A DNA stretch of 64,000 nucleotides from Chamaelirium japonicum. Lineage: Eukaryota > Streptophyta > Magnoliopsida > Liliales > Melanthiaceae. Positions 29,379 to 44,529 of the stretch are shown piece after piece. Made by a program: the position numbers and the translations under genes. The notes beneath the pieces are model-generated. The model was not told where the DNA came from and searched no databases. It saw nothing but the letters and a program-made list of their open reading frames with translations. Within the stretch, counting starts at the first letter, position 1. Each line of letters begins with the position of its first letter. The stretch lies in assembly GCA_947650365.1 (NCBI GenBank), contig OX393549.1, positions 30,843,209 to 30,907,208 on the forward strand, in the 5' to 3' direction.

Positions 29379-30705
29379 CGATTCATTCTAATTCATTCGT
29401 ACGATCCATTCTAATACATTCGTATGATTAATGCTAATTCATTCGCACGATCCATTCTAATTCATTCGTACGATCCATTCTTATTCATTCATATGATCCA
29501 TTTTAATTTATTCGCACAATCCATTCTAATTCATTCGTACAATCCATTCTAATTCATTCGTTTGATCCATTCTAACTCATTCGGTGGATCCATTCTAATT
29601 CATTCGTACGATCCATTCTAATTCATTCCCATGATCCATTCTAATTTATTCGTACGATCCATTCTAATTCATTCGTACGATCTATTCTAATTCATTCGCA
29701 CGAATGTAACCATTTTAATTCATTCATACGATTCAATCTAATTCATTCGTATGAGCTATTCTAATTCATTCGTACGATCCATTCTAATTCATTCGTACGA
29801 TCCATTGTAATTCATTCATACAATCCATTTAGATTCATTCGCACAAATGTATCCATTCAAATTCATTCGTACGATCCAGTCTAATTCATTCGTACGATCC
29901 ATTCTAATTCATTCGCACGAATATATCTATTCTAATTCTTTCGTACGATGCATTCTAATTCATTCGTACGATCCATTCTAATTCATTCGTACGATCCATT
30001 CTAATTCATTCGCACGAATGTATCCATTCTAACTGATTCGTACAATCCATTCTATTTCATTCGTACGATCCATTCTTACTCATTCGTATGATCCATTCTA
30101 ATTCATTCGTATGATCCATTCTAATTCATTCGTACGATTCATTCTAATTCATTCGCACGATCCATTCTAATTCATTCGCACGATCCATTCTAATTCATTC
30201 ATACGATCCATTCTAATTCATTCCTACAATCCATTCTAATTTATTCGCCCGATCCATTCTAATTCATTCATACGATCCATTCTATTCGAATGGATCATGC
30301 GATCCATTCGAATTCATTCGCACGATCCATTCTAATTCATTCATACGATCCATTCTAATTCATTCATACAATGCATTCTAATTCTTTCACACGATCCATT
30401 CGAATTCATTCGTACGATCCATTCTAATTCATTCGTACAATCCATTCTATTTCATTTGTACGATCCATTCTTACTCATTCGTATGATCCATTCTAATTCA
30501 TTCGTACGATCCATTCTAATTCATTTGTACGATCCATTCTAATTCATTCGTTCAATCCATTCTATTTCATTCGTACGATCCATTCTTACTCATTCGTATG
30601 ATCCATTCTAATTCATTCGCACGAATGTATCCATTCTAATTCATTCATACAATCCATTCTAATTCATTCTGTACGATTCATTCTAATTCATTCGTACGAT
30701 CGTAC
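29379..30705 (-). repeat. Minus block duplicated at 54330-55465
   Basis: From about 29620 this block is a direct long-range copy of 54330-55465, about 24.7 kb away. Shared oddities include CCATTTAGATT (29827 and 54538), the plus sliver after CTATTCGAATGG (about 30285 and 55045) and the terminal J3 palindrome (30694-30705 and 55454-55465). A truncated third relative lies at about 38130-38480. Confidence 0.82.
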
Positions 30706-33377
30706 GAATGAATTAGAATGGATCGTACGAATGAATTTGAATAGATTGTGCGAATGAATTAGAATGGATCGTACGAATGAATTAGAATGGATCATACGAA
30801 TGAGTAAGAATGGATCGTACGAATGAAATAGAATGGATCGTACGAATGAATTAGAATGTATCGTACGAAAAAATTAGAATGGATACATTCGTCCGAATGA
30901 ATTAGAATGGATCATATGAATGAGTAAGAATGGATCGTACGAATGAAATAGAATAGATTGTATGAATGAATTAGAATGGATCCTACGAATAAATTAGAAT
31001 GGATCGTGTGAAAGAATTAGAATGGATTGTATGAATGAATTAGAATGGATCGTATGAATGAATTAGAATGGATCGTGTGAATGAATTCGAATGGATCGTA
31101 CGAATTCATTCTAATACATTCATACAATCCATTCTAATTCTTTCACACGATCCATTCTAATTCATTCGTACGTTTCATTCTAATTCATTAGCACGATCCA
31201 AGCTTATTCATTCGTTCGATCAATTCTAATTCATTAGCACGATCCATTCTAATTCATTCGTACGATCCATTCTAATTCATTCGCATGAATGTATCCATTC
31301 TAATTCATTCGCACGAATGTATCCATTCTAATTCATTCGTACGATCCATTCTAATTCATTCGTACGATCCATTCGAATTCAATCGCACGATCCATTCTAA
31401 TTCATTCATATGATCCATTCTAATTCATTCATACAATCCATTCTAATTCTTTCACACGATCCATTCTAATTCATTCGTACGATCCATTCTAATTCATTCG
31501 TACGATCCATTCTTACTCATTCGTATGATCCATTCTAATTCATTCGTATGATCCATTCTAATTCATTTGTACGATCCACTCTAATTCATTCGTACGATCC
31601 ATTCTAATTCATTCGTACGATCCATTCTAATTCATTCGCACGAATGTATCCATTCTAGTTCATTCGTACGATCAATTCTAATTCATTCGTACGATCCATT
31701 CTAATTCATTCGCACGAATGTATCCATTCTAGTTCATTTGTACGATCCATTCTAATTCATTCGTACGATCCATTCTAATTCATTCGCACGAATGTATCCA
31801 TTCTAGTTCATTCGTACGATCCATTCTAATTCATTCGTACGATCCATTCTAATTCATTCGCACGATCCATTCTAATTCATTCGTACGATCCATTCTAATT
31901 CATTCGTACGATCCATTCTAATTCATTCGCACAAATGTATCCATTCTAATTCATTCGTACGATCCATTCTAATTCATTCGCACGATCCATTCTAATTCAT
32001 TCGTACGATCCATTCTAATTCATTCGCACGATCTGTTCTTATTCATTCGCACAATCCATTCTAATTCATTCGCACGAATGTATCCATTCTAATTCATTCG
32101 TACGATCCATTCTAATTCATTGGTACGATCCATTCTAATTCATTCGTATGATCCATTCTAATTAATTCGTATGATCCATTCTAATTCATTCGTACGATCA
32201 TTCTAATTCATTCATACAATCCATTCTAATTCATTCGCATGAATGTATCCATTCTAATTAATTCGTACGATCCATTCTAATTCATTCGTATGATCTATTC
32301 TTATTCACTCACACGATCCAGTCTAATTGATTCGCACGATCCATTCTAATTCATTCGCACCAATGTATCCATTCTAATTCATTCGTACGATCCTTTCTAA
32401 TTCATTAATATGATCCATTCTAATTCATTCGTACGATCCATTCTAATTCATATGCACAAAGGTATTCATGCTAATCCATTCGTAGGATCCATTCTAATCC
32501 ATTCGTACGATCCATTCTAATTCATTCGTACGATCCATTCTAATTCATTCGCTCGAATGTATCCATTCTAATCCATTCGTACGATCCATTCTAATTCATT
32601 CGTAAGATCCATTCTAATTCATTCGTACGATCCATTCTAATTCATTCGTACGATCCATTCTAATTCATTCGTACGATCCATTCTAATTCATTCGCATGAA
32701 TGTAACCATTCTAATTCATTCATTTGATCCATTCTAATTTATTCGTACGATCCATTCTAATTCATTTGTCCGATCCATTCTAATTCATTCGAACGAATGT
32801 ATCCATTCTAATTCATTCGTACGATCCATTCTAATTCATTCGTACGATCCATTCTAATTCATTTGTAAGATCCATTCTAATTCATTCGTACGATCCATTC
32901 TAATTCATTCGTACGATCCATTCTAATTCATTCGTATGATCCATTCTAATTCATTCGTACGATCCATTCTAATTCATTCGCACTATCCATTCTAATTCAT
33001 TCGTACGATCCATTCTTATTCATTCGTACGATCCATTCTAATTCATTCGTACGATCCATTCTAATTCATTCATACAATCCATTCTAATTCATTCGTACGA
33101 TCCACTCTAATTCACTCATACGATCCATTCTAATACTTTCATACGATCCATTCTAATTCATTTGCACGAATATATCCATTCTAATTCATTCGTACGTTCC
33201 ATTCTAATTCCTTCGTACAATCCATTCTAATTCATTCGTACGATCTATTCTAATTCATTCGTACGATCCGTTCTAATTCATTCGTACGATCCATTCTAAT
33301 TCCTTCGTACGATCCATTCTAATTCATTCGTACGATCCATTCTAATTCATTCGTACAATCTTTTCTAATTCATTCGT
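30706..33377. repeat. Satellite region 8: short plus block, long minus block
   Basis: A 405-bp plus block (30700-31104) ends in J1' (GAATTC, 31102-31107). A minus run of about 2.27 kb follows to J4 at 33375. The 405-bp J3-to-J1' plus block has the same size and content as 13468-13872. The last 450 bp of the minus run is the left arm of an inverted duplicate of the 44.5-45.4 kb region. Confidence 0.8.
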
Positions 33378-33820
33378 ACGAATGGGAACATTCGTGTGAA
33401 TGAATTAGAATGGATCGTACGAATGAGTAAGAATGGATCGTACGAATGAAATAGAATGGATTGCACGAATGAATTAGAATAGATCGTACGAATGAATTAG
33501 AATGGATCGTGTGAAAGAATTAGAATGGATCGTACGAATGAATTAGAATGGATCGTGCGAATGAATAAGAATGGATCGTACGAATGAATTAGAATGGATA
33601 CATTTGTGCGAATGAATTAGAATGGATCGTACGAATGAATTAGAATGGATCGTATGAATGAATTAGAATGGATCGTACGAATGAATTAGAATGGATCGTG
33701 CGAATGAATTAGAATGGATCGTACGAATGAACTAGAATGGATACATTCGTGCGAATGAATTAGAATGGATCGTACGAATGAATTAGAATGGATCGTACGA
33801 ATGAATTAGAATGGATCCTA
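32930..33820 (+). repeat. Inverted duplicate, arm A (partner 44530-45420)
   Basis: Read in reverse complement, this stretch follows 44530-45420 monomer by monomer for about 890 bp, across a strand switch. Rare private variants are shared: AATGGGAACATTCG at the switch (TTCCC in the partner), AATCTTTTC just before it (GAAAAG in the partner), and single monomers with GAACGG, GGAACG and AGAGTGG. Such private marks make an independent origin very unlikely. The two arms are about 11.6 kb apart. Confidence 0.85.
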
Positions 33821-36450
33821 CGAATGAATTAGAATGGATCGTACGAATGAATTAGAATGGATCCTATGAATGAATTAGAATGGATCGTGTGAAAGAATTA
33901 GAATGGATTAGAATGGATCGTACGAATGAATTAGAATGGATACATTCGTGCGAATGAATTAGAATGGATCGGACGAATGAATTAGAATGGATCTTAAGAA
34001 TGAATTAGAATGGATCAAATGAATGAATTAGTATGGTTACATTCATGCGAATGAATTAGAATGGATCATACGAATGGATTAGAATGGATCGTACGAATGG
34101 ATTAGAATGGATACATTCGTGCGAATGAATTAGAATGGATTGTATGAATGAATTAGAATGGATCGTACGAATGAATTAGAATGGATCGTATGAGTGAATT
34201 AGAATGGATACGAAGGAATTAGAATGGATCGTACGAAGGAATTAGAATGGATCATACGAATGAAATAGAATGGATCGTACGAAGGAATTAGAATGGATCA
34301 TACGAAGGAATTAGAATGGATCGTACGAAGGAATTAGAATGGATCGTACGAATGAATTAGAATGGATATATTCGTGCAAATGAATTAGAATGGATCATAT
34401 GAATGAATTAGAATGGATCGTATGAGTGAATTAGAATGGATAGTACGAATGAAGTAGAATGGATCGTATGAATGAATTGGAATCGATACATTCGTGCGAA
34501 TGAATTAGAATGGATCGTATGAATGAATTAGAATAGATTGTGCGAATGAATTAGAATGGATTGTACGAATGAATTAGAATGGATACATTCGTGCGAATAA
34601 ATTAGAATGGATTGTATGAATGAATTAGAAAGGATCGTACGAATGAATTAGAATGGATCGTACGAATGAATTAGAATAGATTACGCGAATGAATTAGAAT
34701 GGATCGTGAGAATGAAATAGAATGGATACAAATAAATTAGAATGGATCATACGAATGAATTAGAATGACGATCCATTCTTACTCATTCGTATGATCCATT
34801 CTAATTTATTTGCACGAATGTATCCATTCTAATTTATTCGTACGTCTAATTCATTCGTACGATCCATTCTAATTCATTCGCACAATCCATTCTATTTCAT
34901 TCGTACGATCCATTCTTACTCATTCGTATGATCCATTATGGATACATTCGTGCGAATGAATTAGAATGGATTATACGAATGAGTAAGAATGGATCGTACG
35001 AATGAAATAGAATGGATTGTGCGAATGAATTAGAATGGATCGTACGAATGAATTAGAATGGATCGTGTGAAAGAATTAGAATGGATTGTATGAATGAATT
35101 AGAATAGATCGTATGAATGAATTAGAATGGATCATACGAATGAATTAGAATGGATCGTACGAATGAATTAGAATGGATCGTACGAATGAATTAGAATGGA
35201 TACATTCGTGCGAATGAATTAGAATGGATCGTACGAATGAATTAGAATGGATCGTACGAATGGATTAGAATGGATCCTACGAATGAATTAGAATGGATAC
35301 ATTCGTGCGAATGAATTAGAATGCATTGTGCGAATGAATAAGAACATATCGTGCGAATGAATTAGAATGGATCATACGAATGAATTAGAATGGATCGTGC
35401 GAATGAATTAGAATGGATCATACGAATAAATTAGAATAGATACATTTGTGCGAATGAATTAGAATGGATCGTACGAATGAATTAGAATGGATCGTATGAA
35501 TGAATTAGAATTGATCGTACGATTGAATTAGAATCGATCGTGCGAAAGAATTAGAATGGATCGTACGAATGAATTTGAATGGATCGTACGAATGAACTAG
35601 AATTGATACATTCATGCGAATGAATTAGAATGGATCGTACGAATGAATTAGAATGGATCGTACGAATAAATTAGAATGGATCTTACGAATGAATTAGAAT
35701 GGATCGTACGAATGAATTAGAATGGATCGTACGAATGAATTAGAATGGATACATTCTTGCGAATGAATTAGAATGGATCGGACGAATGAATTAGAATGGA
35801 TCGTACGAATGAATTAGAATGGATCGTGCGAATGAATTAGAATGGATCGTACGAATAAATTAGAATGGATACATTCGTCCGAATGAATTAGAATGGATCA
35901 TACGAATGAGTAAGAATAGATCGTACGAATGAAATAGAATAGATTGTACGAATGAATTAGAATGGATCCTACGAATGAATTATAATGGATCGTGTGAAAG
36001 AATTAGAATGGATTGTATGAATGAATTAGAATGGATCGTATGAATGAATTAGAATGGATCGTGCGAATGAATTCGAATGGATCGTACGAATTCATTCTAA
36101 TTCATTCATACAATCCATTCTAATTCTTTCACACGATCTATTCTAATTCATTCGTAGGATCCATTCTAATTCATTCGTACAATCTATTCTATTTTATTCG
36201 TACGATCCATTCTTACTCATTCGTATGATCCATTCTAATTCATTCGGACGAATGTATCCATTCTAATTTATTCGTACGATCCATTCTAATTCATTCGTAC
36301 GATCCATTCTAATTCATTCGTCCGATCCATTCTAATTCATTCGCACGAATGTATCCATTCTAATTCATTCGTACGATCCATTCTAATTCATTCGCACAAT
36401 CCATTCTATTTCATTCGTACGATCCATTCTTACACATTCGTATGATCCAT
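33821..36450. repeat. Satellite region 9: alternating blocks
   Basis: The plus block begun at 33378 runs to 34768. A 168-bp minus insert (34769-34936) lies between J6 and J2' (34933-34941). A plus block runs to J1' at 36088, and a minus block runs to J2' at 36447-36455. The short J6-minus-J2' insert also occurs at 1611-1779 and 57580-57747, always at about 168 bp, so it behaves as one module. Confidence 0.8.
34755..34790. repeat. Junction class J6 (plus to minus, GAATGACGATCC)
   Basis: The plus core is cut after GAATGA and joined to a minus monomer with TCTTACTC. Copies are at 1611 (GAATAACGATCC), 34769 and 57580. The reverse complement J6' (GGATCGTCATTC) is at 43509 and 58067. J6 is always followed about 168 bp later by J2', and at 43509 J6' is preceded by J2 at the same distance. 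Confidence 0.85.
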
Positions 36451-39400
36451 TATGGATACATTCGTGCGAATGAATTAGAATGGATCATATGAATGAGTAA
36501 GAATGGATCGTACGAATGAAATAGAATAGATTGTGCGAATGAATTAGAATAGATCGTACGAATGAATTAGAATGGATCGTGTGAAAGAATTAGAATGGAT
36601 TGTATGAATGATTTAGAATATATCGTATGAATGAATTAGAATGGATCGTACGAATGAATTAGAATGGATCGTACAAATGAACTAGAATGGATACATTCGT
36701 GCGAATGAATTAGAATGGATCATACGAATGAATTAGAATGGATCGTACGAATGAATTAGAATGGATCTTACGAATGAATTAAATGGATCGTACGAATGCA
36801 CGATCCATGCTAATTCATTCGTTCGATCAAGTCTAATTCATTAGCACGATCCATTCTAATTCATTCGTACGATCCATTCTAATTCATTCGCACGATCCAT
36901 TCTAATTCATTCGTACGATCCATTCTAATTCTTTCACACGATCCATTCTAATTCATTCGTACGATCCATTCTAATTCATTCGTACGATATATTCTAATTC
37001 ATTCGTACGATCCATTCTAATTCATTCGTACGATCCATTCTAATTCTTTCGTACGATCCATTCTAATTCATTCATACAATCCATTCTAATTCTTTCACAC
37101 GATCCTTTCTAATTCATTCGTACAATCCATTCTAATTCATTCGTGCAATCCATTCTATTTCATTCGTACGATCCATTCTTACTCATTCGTACGATCAATT
37201 CTAATTCATTCACACGAATGAATTAGAATGGATCGTACGAAGGAATTAGAATTGATCGTACGAATAAATTAGAATGGATCGTACGAATGAATTAGAATAG
37301 ATCGTACGAATGAATTAGAATGGATCGTATGAAGGAATTAGAATGGATCGTACGAATGAATTAGAATGGATATATTCGTGCAAATGAATTAGAATGGATC
37401 GTATGAATGTATTAGAATGGATCGTATGAGTGAATTAGAATGGATCGTACGAATGAATTTGAATGGATTATATGAATGAATTAGAATGGATCGTACGAAT
37501 GAATTAGAATGGATCGTGCGAATGAATTAGAATGGATCGTACGAGTGAATTAGAATGGATGGATCGTGCGAATGAATTAGAATGGATCGTACGAATAAAT
37601 TAGAATGGATACATTCGTCCGAATGAATTAGAATGGATCATACGAATGAGTAAGAATGGATCGTACGAATGAAATAGAATAGATTGTACGAATGAATTAG
37701 AATGGATCCTACGAATGAATTAGAATGGATTGTGTGAAAGAATTAGAATGGATTGTATGAATGAATTAGAATGGATCGTATTAATGAATTAGAATGGATC
37801 GTGCGAATGAATTCGAATGGATCATACGATCCATTCTAATTCATTCATACAATCCATTCTAATTCATTCGCACGAATGTATCCATTCTAATCCATTCGTA
37901 CGATCCATTCTAATCCATTCGTACGATCCATTCTAATTCATTCGCATGAATGTAACCATTCTAATTTATTCATTTGATCCATTCTAATTCATTCATACGA
38001 TTCATTCTAATTCATTCGTCCGATCCATTCTAATTCATTCGCACGAATGTATCCATTCTAATTCATTCGTACGATCTATTCTAATTCATTCATACGATCC
38101 ATTCTAAATCATTCGTAAGATTCATTCTAATTCATTCCCATGATCCATTCTAATTTATTCGTACGATCCATTCTAATTCATTCGTACGATCTATTCTAAT
38201 TCAATCGCACAAATGTAACCATTCTAATTCATTCATACGATTCATTCTAATTCATTCGTATGAGCTATTCTACTTCATTCGTACGATCCATTCTAATTCA
38301 TTCGTACGATCCATTGTAATTCATTCATACAATCCATTTAGATCCATTCGCACAAATGTATCCATTCAAATTCATTCGTACGATCCAGTCTAATTCATTC
38401 GTACGATCCATTCTAATTCATTCTCACGAATATATCCATTCTAACTCTTTCGTACGATGCATTCTAATTCATTCGTACAATCCATTCTAATTCATTCTCA
38501 CAAATGTATCCATTCTAATTCATTCGTACGATCCATTCTAATTCATTCCTACGATCTATTCTAATTCATTCGCTCGAATGTATCCATTTTAATTCATTCG
38601 TATGATCCATTCTAATTCATTCGTACGATCTAATTCATTCGTACGATCCATTCTAATTCATTCGTACGATCAATTCTAATTCATTCGCACTATCCATTAT
38701 AATTCATTCGTACGATCCATTCTAATTCATTCGTATGATCCATTCTAATTTATTCGTTCAAATATATCCATTCTAATTCATTCGTACGATCCATTCTAAT
38801 TCATTCGCACGATCCATTCTAATTCATTCGCACGAATGTATCCATTCTAATTCATTTGCACGATCCATTCTAATTCATTCCTATGATCTATTCTAATTCA
38901 TTCGTACGATCCATTCTAATTCATTCTAATTCATTCGTACGATCCATTCTAATTCATTCGTATATTCCATTCTAATTCATTAGCACGATCCATGCTAATG
39001 AATTAGAATGGATCGTACGATCCAATCTATTTCATTCATACGATCCATTCTTACTCATTCGTATGATCCATTCTAATTCAATCGTACGATCCATTCTAAT
39101 TCATTCGTACGATCCATTCTAATTCCTTCGTACGATCCATTCTAATTCATTCGTACGATCCATTCTAATTCATTCGTACGATCCATTCTAATTCATTCAC
39201 ACAATCTATTCTAATTCATTCGTACGATCCATTCTAATTCATTCGTACGATCCATTCTAATTCATTCATACAATCCATTCTAATTTATTCGCACGAATGT
39301 ATCCATTCTAATTCATTCGTACGATCCATTCTAATTCATTCGCACAATCTATTCTAATTCATTCATACGATCCATTCTAATTCATTCGCACGAATGTATC

Positions 39401-40501
39401 CATTCTAATTCATTCATACGATCCATTCTACTTCATTCGTACTATCCGTTCTAATTCACTCATACGATCCATTCTAATTCATTCATACGATCCATTCTAA
39501 TTAATTTGCACGAATATATCCATTCTAATTCCTTCGTACGATCCATTCTAATTCCTTCGTACGATCCATTCTAATTCCTTCGTACGATCCATTCTATTTC
39601 ATTCGTATGATCCATTCTAATTCCTTCGTACGATCCATTCTAATTTCTTCGTATCCATTCTAATTCACTCATACGATCCATTCTAATTCATTCGTACGAT
39701 CCATTCTAATTCATTCATACAATCCATTCTAATTCTTTCACACAATCGTGCGAATGAATTAGAATGGATTGGACGAATGAATTAGAATGTATCGTACGAA
39801 TGAATTAGAATGGATTGTACGAATGAATTAGAATGGATCATACGAATAAATTAGAATGGATACATTCGTCCGAATGAATTAGAATGGATCATACGAATGA
39901 GTAAGAATGGATCGTACGAATGAAATAGAATAGATTGTACGAATGAATTAGAATGGATTCGTACGAATGAATTAGAATGGATACATTCGTGCGAATGAAT
40001 TAGAACGGATCGTAACATTGAGTAAGAATGGATCGTACGAATGAAATAGAATGGATTGTGCGAATGAATTAGAATGGATCGTACGAATGAATTAGAATGG
40101 ATCGTGTGAAAGAATTAGAATGGATTGTATGAATGAATTAGAATAGATCGTATGAATGAATTAGAATGGATCGTACGAATGAATTAGAATGGATCGTACG
40201 AATGAATTAGAATGGATAAATTCATGCGAATGAATTAGAATGGATACATTCGTGCGAAAGAATTAGAATAGATCGTATGAATGAATTAGAATGGATCCTA
40301 TGAATGAATTAGAATGCATCATGCGAATGAATTAGAATGGATCGTACGAATGAATTAAATGGATCGTGCTAATGAATTAGAATTGATCGAACGAATGAAT
40401 TAGCATGGATCGTGCTAATGAATTAAAATGGAACATACGAATGAATTAGAATGGATCGTGTGAAAGAATTAGAATGGATTGTATGAATGAATTAGAATGA
40501 A
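36451..40501. repeat. Satellite region 10: alternating blocks
   Basis: Blocks are plus 36451-36799, minus to 37213, plus to 37828, minus to 39747 (lone plus monomer at 38992-39016, the same as at 2990-3015) and plus to J1 at 40499. The switch at 37828 is a shortened J1' in which GAATTCGAATGG is followed directly by a minus monomer. The stretch 39230-39750 is a relative of 43650-44140 and 58180-58950; all share ACTATCCGTTCTAATTCACT. Confidence 0.78.
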
Positions 40502-43500
40502 TTCGTACGATCCATTCGAATTCATTCGCACGATCCATTCTAATTCATTCATACGATCCATTCTAATTCATTCATACGATCCATTCTAATTCATTCGCAC
40601 AAATGTATCCATTCTAGTTCATTCGTACGATCCATTCGAATTCATTCGCAAGATCCATTCTAATTCATTCATACGATCCATTCTAATTCATTCATACAAT
40701 CCATTCTAATTATTCGCACGAATGTATCCATTCTAATTCATTCACACGAATGTATCCATTCTAATTCATTTGTACGATCCATTCTAATTCATTCGTACGA
40801 TCCATTCTAATTCATTCATACGATCTATTCTAATTCATTCATACGATCCATTCTAATTCATTCGTACGATCCATTCTAATTCATTTGCACAATCCATTCT
40901 ATTTCATTCGTACGATCCATTCTTACTCATTGGTACGATCCATTCTAATTCATTCGCACGAATGTATCCATTCTAATTCATTCGTACGAATCCATTCTAA
41001 TTCTTTCACACGATCCATTCTAATTCATTCGTATGATCCATTCTAATTCATTCGCACCATCCATTCTATTTCATTCGTATGATCCATTCTTACTCATTGG
41101 TACGATCCATTCTAATTCATTCGCACGAATGTATCCATTCTAATTCATTCGTACGAATCCATTCTAATTCATTCGTACAATCCATTCAATTTCATTCATA
41201 CGATCCATTCTTACTCATTCGTATGATCCATTCTAATTCATTCGCACGAATGTATCCATTCTAAATCATTCGTATGATCCATTCTAATTCATTCGTACAA
41301 TCCATTCTAAATCATTCGTACAATCCATTCTATTTCATTCGTACGATCCATTCTAATTCATTCGTACGATCCATTCTAATTCATTCGTACGATCTATTCT
41401 AATTCATTCATACAATCCATTCTAATTCTTTCACACGATCCATTCTAATTCATTCGTACGATCCATTCTAATTCATTCGTACGATCCATTCTTACTCATT
41501 GGTACGATCCATTCTAATTCATTCGCACGAATGTATCCATTCTAATTCATTCGTACGACTCCATTCTAATTCATTCGTACAATCCATTCTATTTTATTCG
41601 TACGATCCATTCTTACTCATTCATATGATCTATTCTAATTCATTCGCACGAATGTATCCATTCTAAATCATTCGCACGATCCATTCTAATTCATTCGTAC
41701 GATCCATTCTAAATCATTCGTACAATCCATTCTATTTCATTCGTACGATCAATTCTAATTCATTAGCACGATCCATTCTAATTCATTCGTACGATCCATT
41801 CAAATTCATTCGCACGATCCATTCTAATTCATTCGTACAATCCATTCTATTTCATTTGTACGATCCATTCTTACTCATTCGTATGATCCATTCTAATTCA
41901 TTCGCACGAATGTATCCATTCTAATCCATTCGTACGATCCATTCTAATCCATTCGTACGATCCATTCTAATTCATTCGCATGAATGTAACCATTCTAATT
42001 CATTCATTTGATCCATTCTAATTCATTCGTACGATCCATTCTAATTCATTCGTCCGATCCATTCTAATTCATTACCACGAATGTATCCATTCTAAACCAT
42101 TCATACGATCCATTCTAATTCATTCGTACGATCCATTCTAATTCATTCGTACGATCCATTCTAATTCATTCATAAGATCCATTCTAATTCATTCGTACGA
42201 TCCATTCTAATTCATTCGTACGATCCATTCTAATTCATTTGCACGAATGTATCCATTCTAGTTCATTCGTACGATCCATTCTAATTCATTCATACGATCC
42301 ATTCTAATTCATTCGCACGGTCCATTCTAATTCATTCGTACAATCCATTCTAATTCAATCGTACGATCCATTCTAATTCATTCGCACAAATGTATCCATT
42401 CTAATTCATTCGTACGATCCATTCTAATTCATTCGTACGATCCATTCTTATTCATTCGTACTATCCATTCTAATTCTTTCACACGATCCATTCTAATTCA
42501 TTCGTACGATCCATTCTAATTCATTCGCACGATCCATTCTAATTCATTCGTACGATCCATTCTAATTCATTCATACGATCCATTCTAATTCATTCGTACG
42601 ATCCATTCTTATTCATTCGCACAAATGTATCCATTCTAATTCATTCGTACGATCCATTCTAATTCATTCACACGATCCATTCTAATTCATTCGTACGATC
42701 CATTCTAATTCATTCGCACGAACTGTTCTTACTCATTCGCACAATCCATTCTAATTCATTCGCAGGAATGTATCCATTCTAATTCATTCGTACGATCCAT
42801 TCTAATTCATTCGTACGATCCATTCTAAATCATTCGTATGATCCATTCTAATTAATTCGTATGATCCATTCTAATTCATTCGTACGATCCATTCTAATTC
42901 ATTCATACAATCCATTCTAATTCATTCGTACGATCCATTCTAATTCACTCATACGATCCATTCTAATGCATTCATACGATCCATTCTAATTCATTTGCAC
43001 AAATATATCCATTTTAATTCATTCGTACGATCCATTCTAATTCCTTCGTAGGATCCATTCTAATTCATTCCTACGATCTATTCTAATTCATTCGTACGAT
43101 CCATTCTAATTCATTCGTACGATCCATTCTAATTCATTCGTACGATCCATTCTAATTGATTCATACGATCTATTCTAATTCATTCCTACAATCCATTCTA
43201 ATTCTTTCACACGATCCATTCTAATTCATTCGTACGATCCATTCTAATTCATTCGCACAATCCATTCTATTTCATTCGTACGATCCATTCTTACTCATTC
43301 GTATGATCCATTCTAATTCATTCGCACGAATGTATCCATAATGGATCATACAAATGAGTAAGAATGGATCGTACGAATAAAATAGAATGGATTGTGCGAA
43401 TGAATTAGAATGGACCGTACGAATGAATTAGACGTACGAATGAATTAGAATGGATACATTCGTGCAAATAAATTAGAATGGATCATACGAATGAGTAAGA

Positions 43501-44529
43501 ATGGATCGTCATTCTAATTCATTCGTATGATCCATTCTAATTCATTTGTATCCATTCGATTTCATTCTCACGATCCATTCTAATTCATTCGCGCAATCTA
43601 TTCTAATTCATTCGTACGATCCATTCTAATTCATTCGTACGATCCATTCTAATTCATTCATACAATCCATTCTAATTTATTCGCACGAATGTATCCATTC
43701 TAATTCATTCATACAATCCATTCTAATTCATTCGCACAATCTATTCTAATTCATTCATACGATCCATTCTAATTCATTCGCACGAATGTATCGATTCCAA
43801 TTCGTTCATACGATCCATTCTACTTCAATCGTACTATCCGTTCTAATTCACTCATACGATCCATTCTAATTCATTCATACGATCCATTCTAATTCATTTG
43901 CACGAATATATCCATTCTAATTCATTCGTACGATCCATTCTAATTCCTTCGTACGATCCATTCTAATTCCTTCGTATGATCCATTTTAATTCCTTCGTAC
44001 GATCCATTCTATTTCATTCGTATGATCCATTCTAATTCCTTCGTACGATCCATTCTAATTCCTTCGTATCCATTCTAATTCACTCATACGATCCATTCTA
44101 ATTCATTCGTACGATCCATTCTAATTCATTCATACAATCCATTCTAATTCATTCGCACGAATGTATCCATTCTAATCCATTCGTACGATCTATTCTAATT
44201 CATTCGCATGAATGTAACCATTCTAATTCATTCATTTGATCCATTCTAATTCATTCTTAAGATCCATTCTAATTCATTCGTCCGATCTATTCTAATTCAT
44301 TCGCACGAATGTATCCATTCTAATTCATTCGTATGATCCATTCTAATCCATTCTAATTCTTTCACACGATCCATTCTAATTCATTCGTAGGATCCATTCT
44401 AATTCATTCGTACAATCTATTCTATTTCATTCATACGATCCATTCTTACTCATTCGTATGATCCATTCTAATTCATTCGGTCGAATGTATCCATTCTAAT
44501 TTATTCGTACGATCCAATCTAATTCATTC
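40502..44529. repeat. Satellite region 11: long minus block, short plus insert
   Basis: A minus run of about 2.84 kb (40502-43339) ends in J2 (43336-43344). A 170-bp plus insert runs to J6' at 43509, and minus resumes. The J2-plus-J6' insert is the reverse complement of the J6-minus-J2' module seen at 1611, 34769 and 57580. The segment starting at J6' is a direct copy of the one starting at 58067. Confidence 0.8.
43509..44150 (-). repeat. Long-range direct copy of 58067-58975
   Basis: Both copies begin with the J6' switch (GGATCGTCATTC here, GGATCATCATTC at 58067). They share the shortened unit CATTTGTATCC, CGCGCAATC and ACTATCCGTTC. The copy at 58067 has roughly 300 extra bases near 58575-58780, made of monomers also found elsewhere in the array. 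Confidence 0.8.
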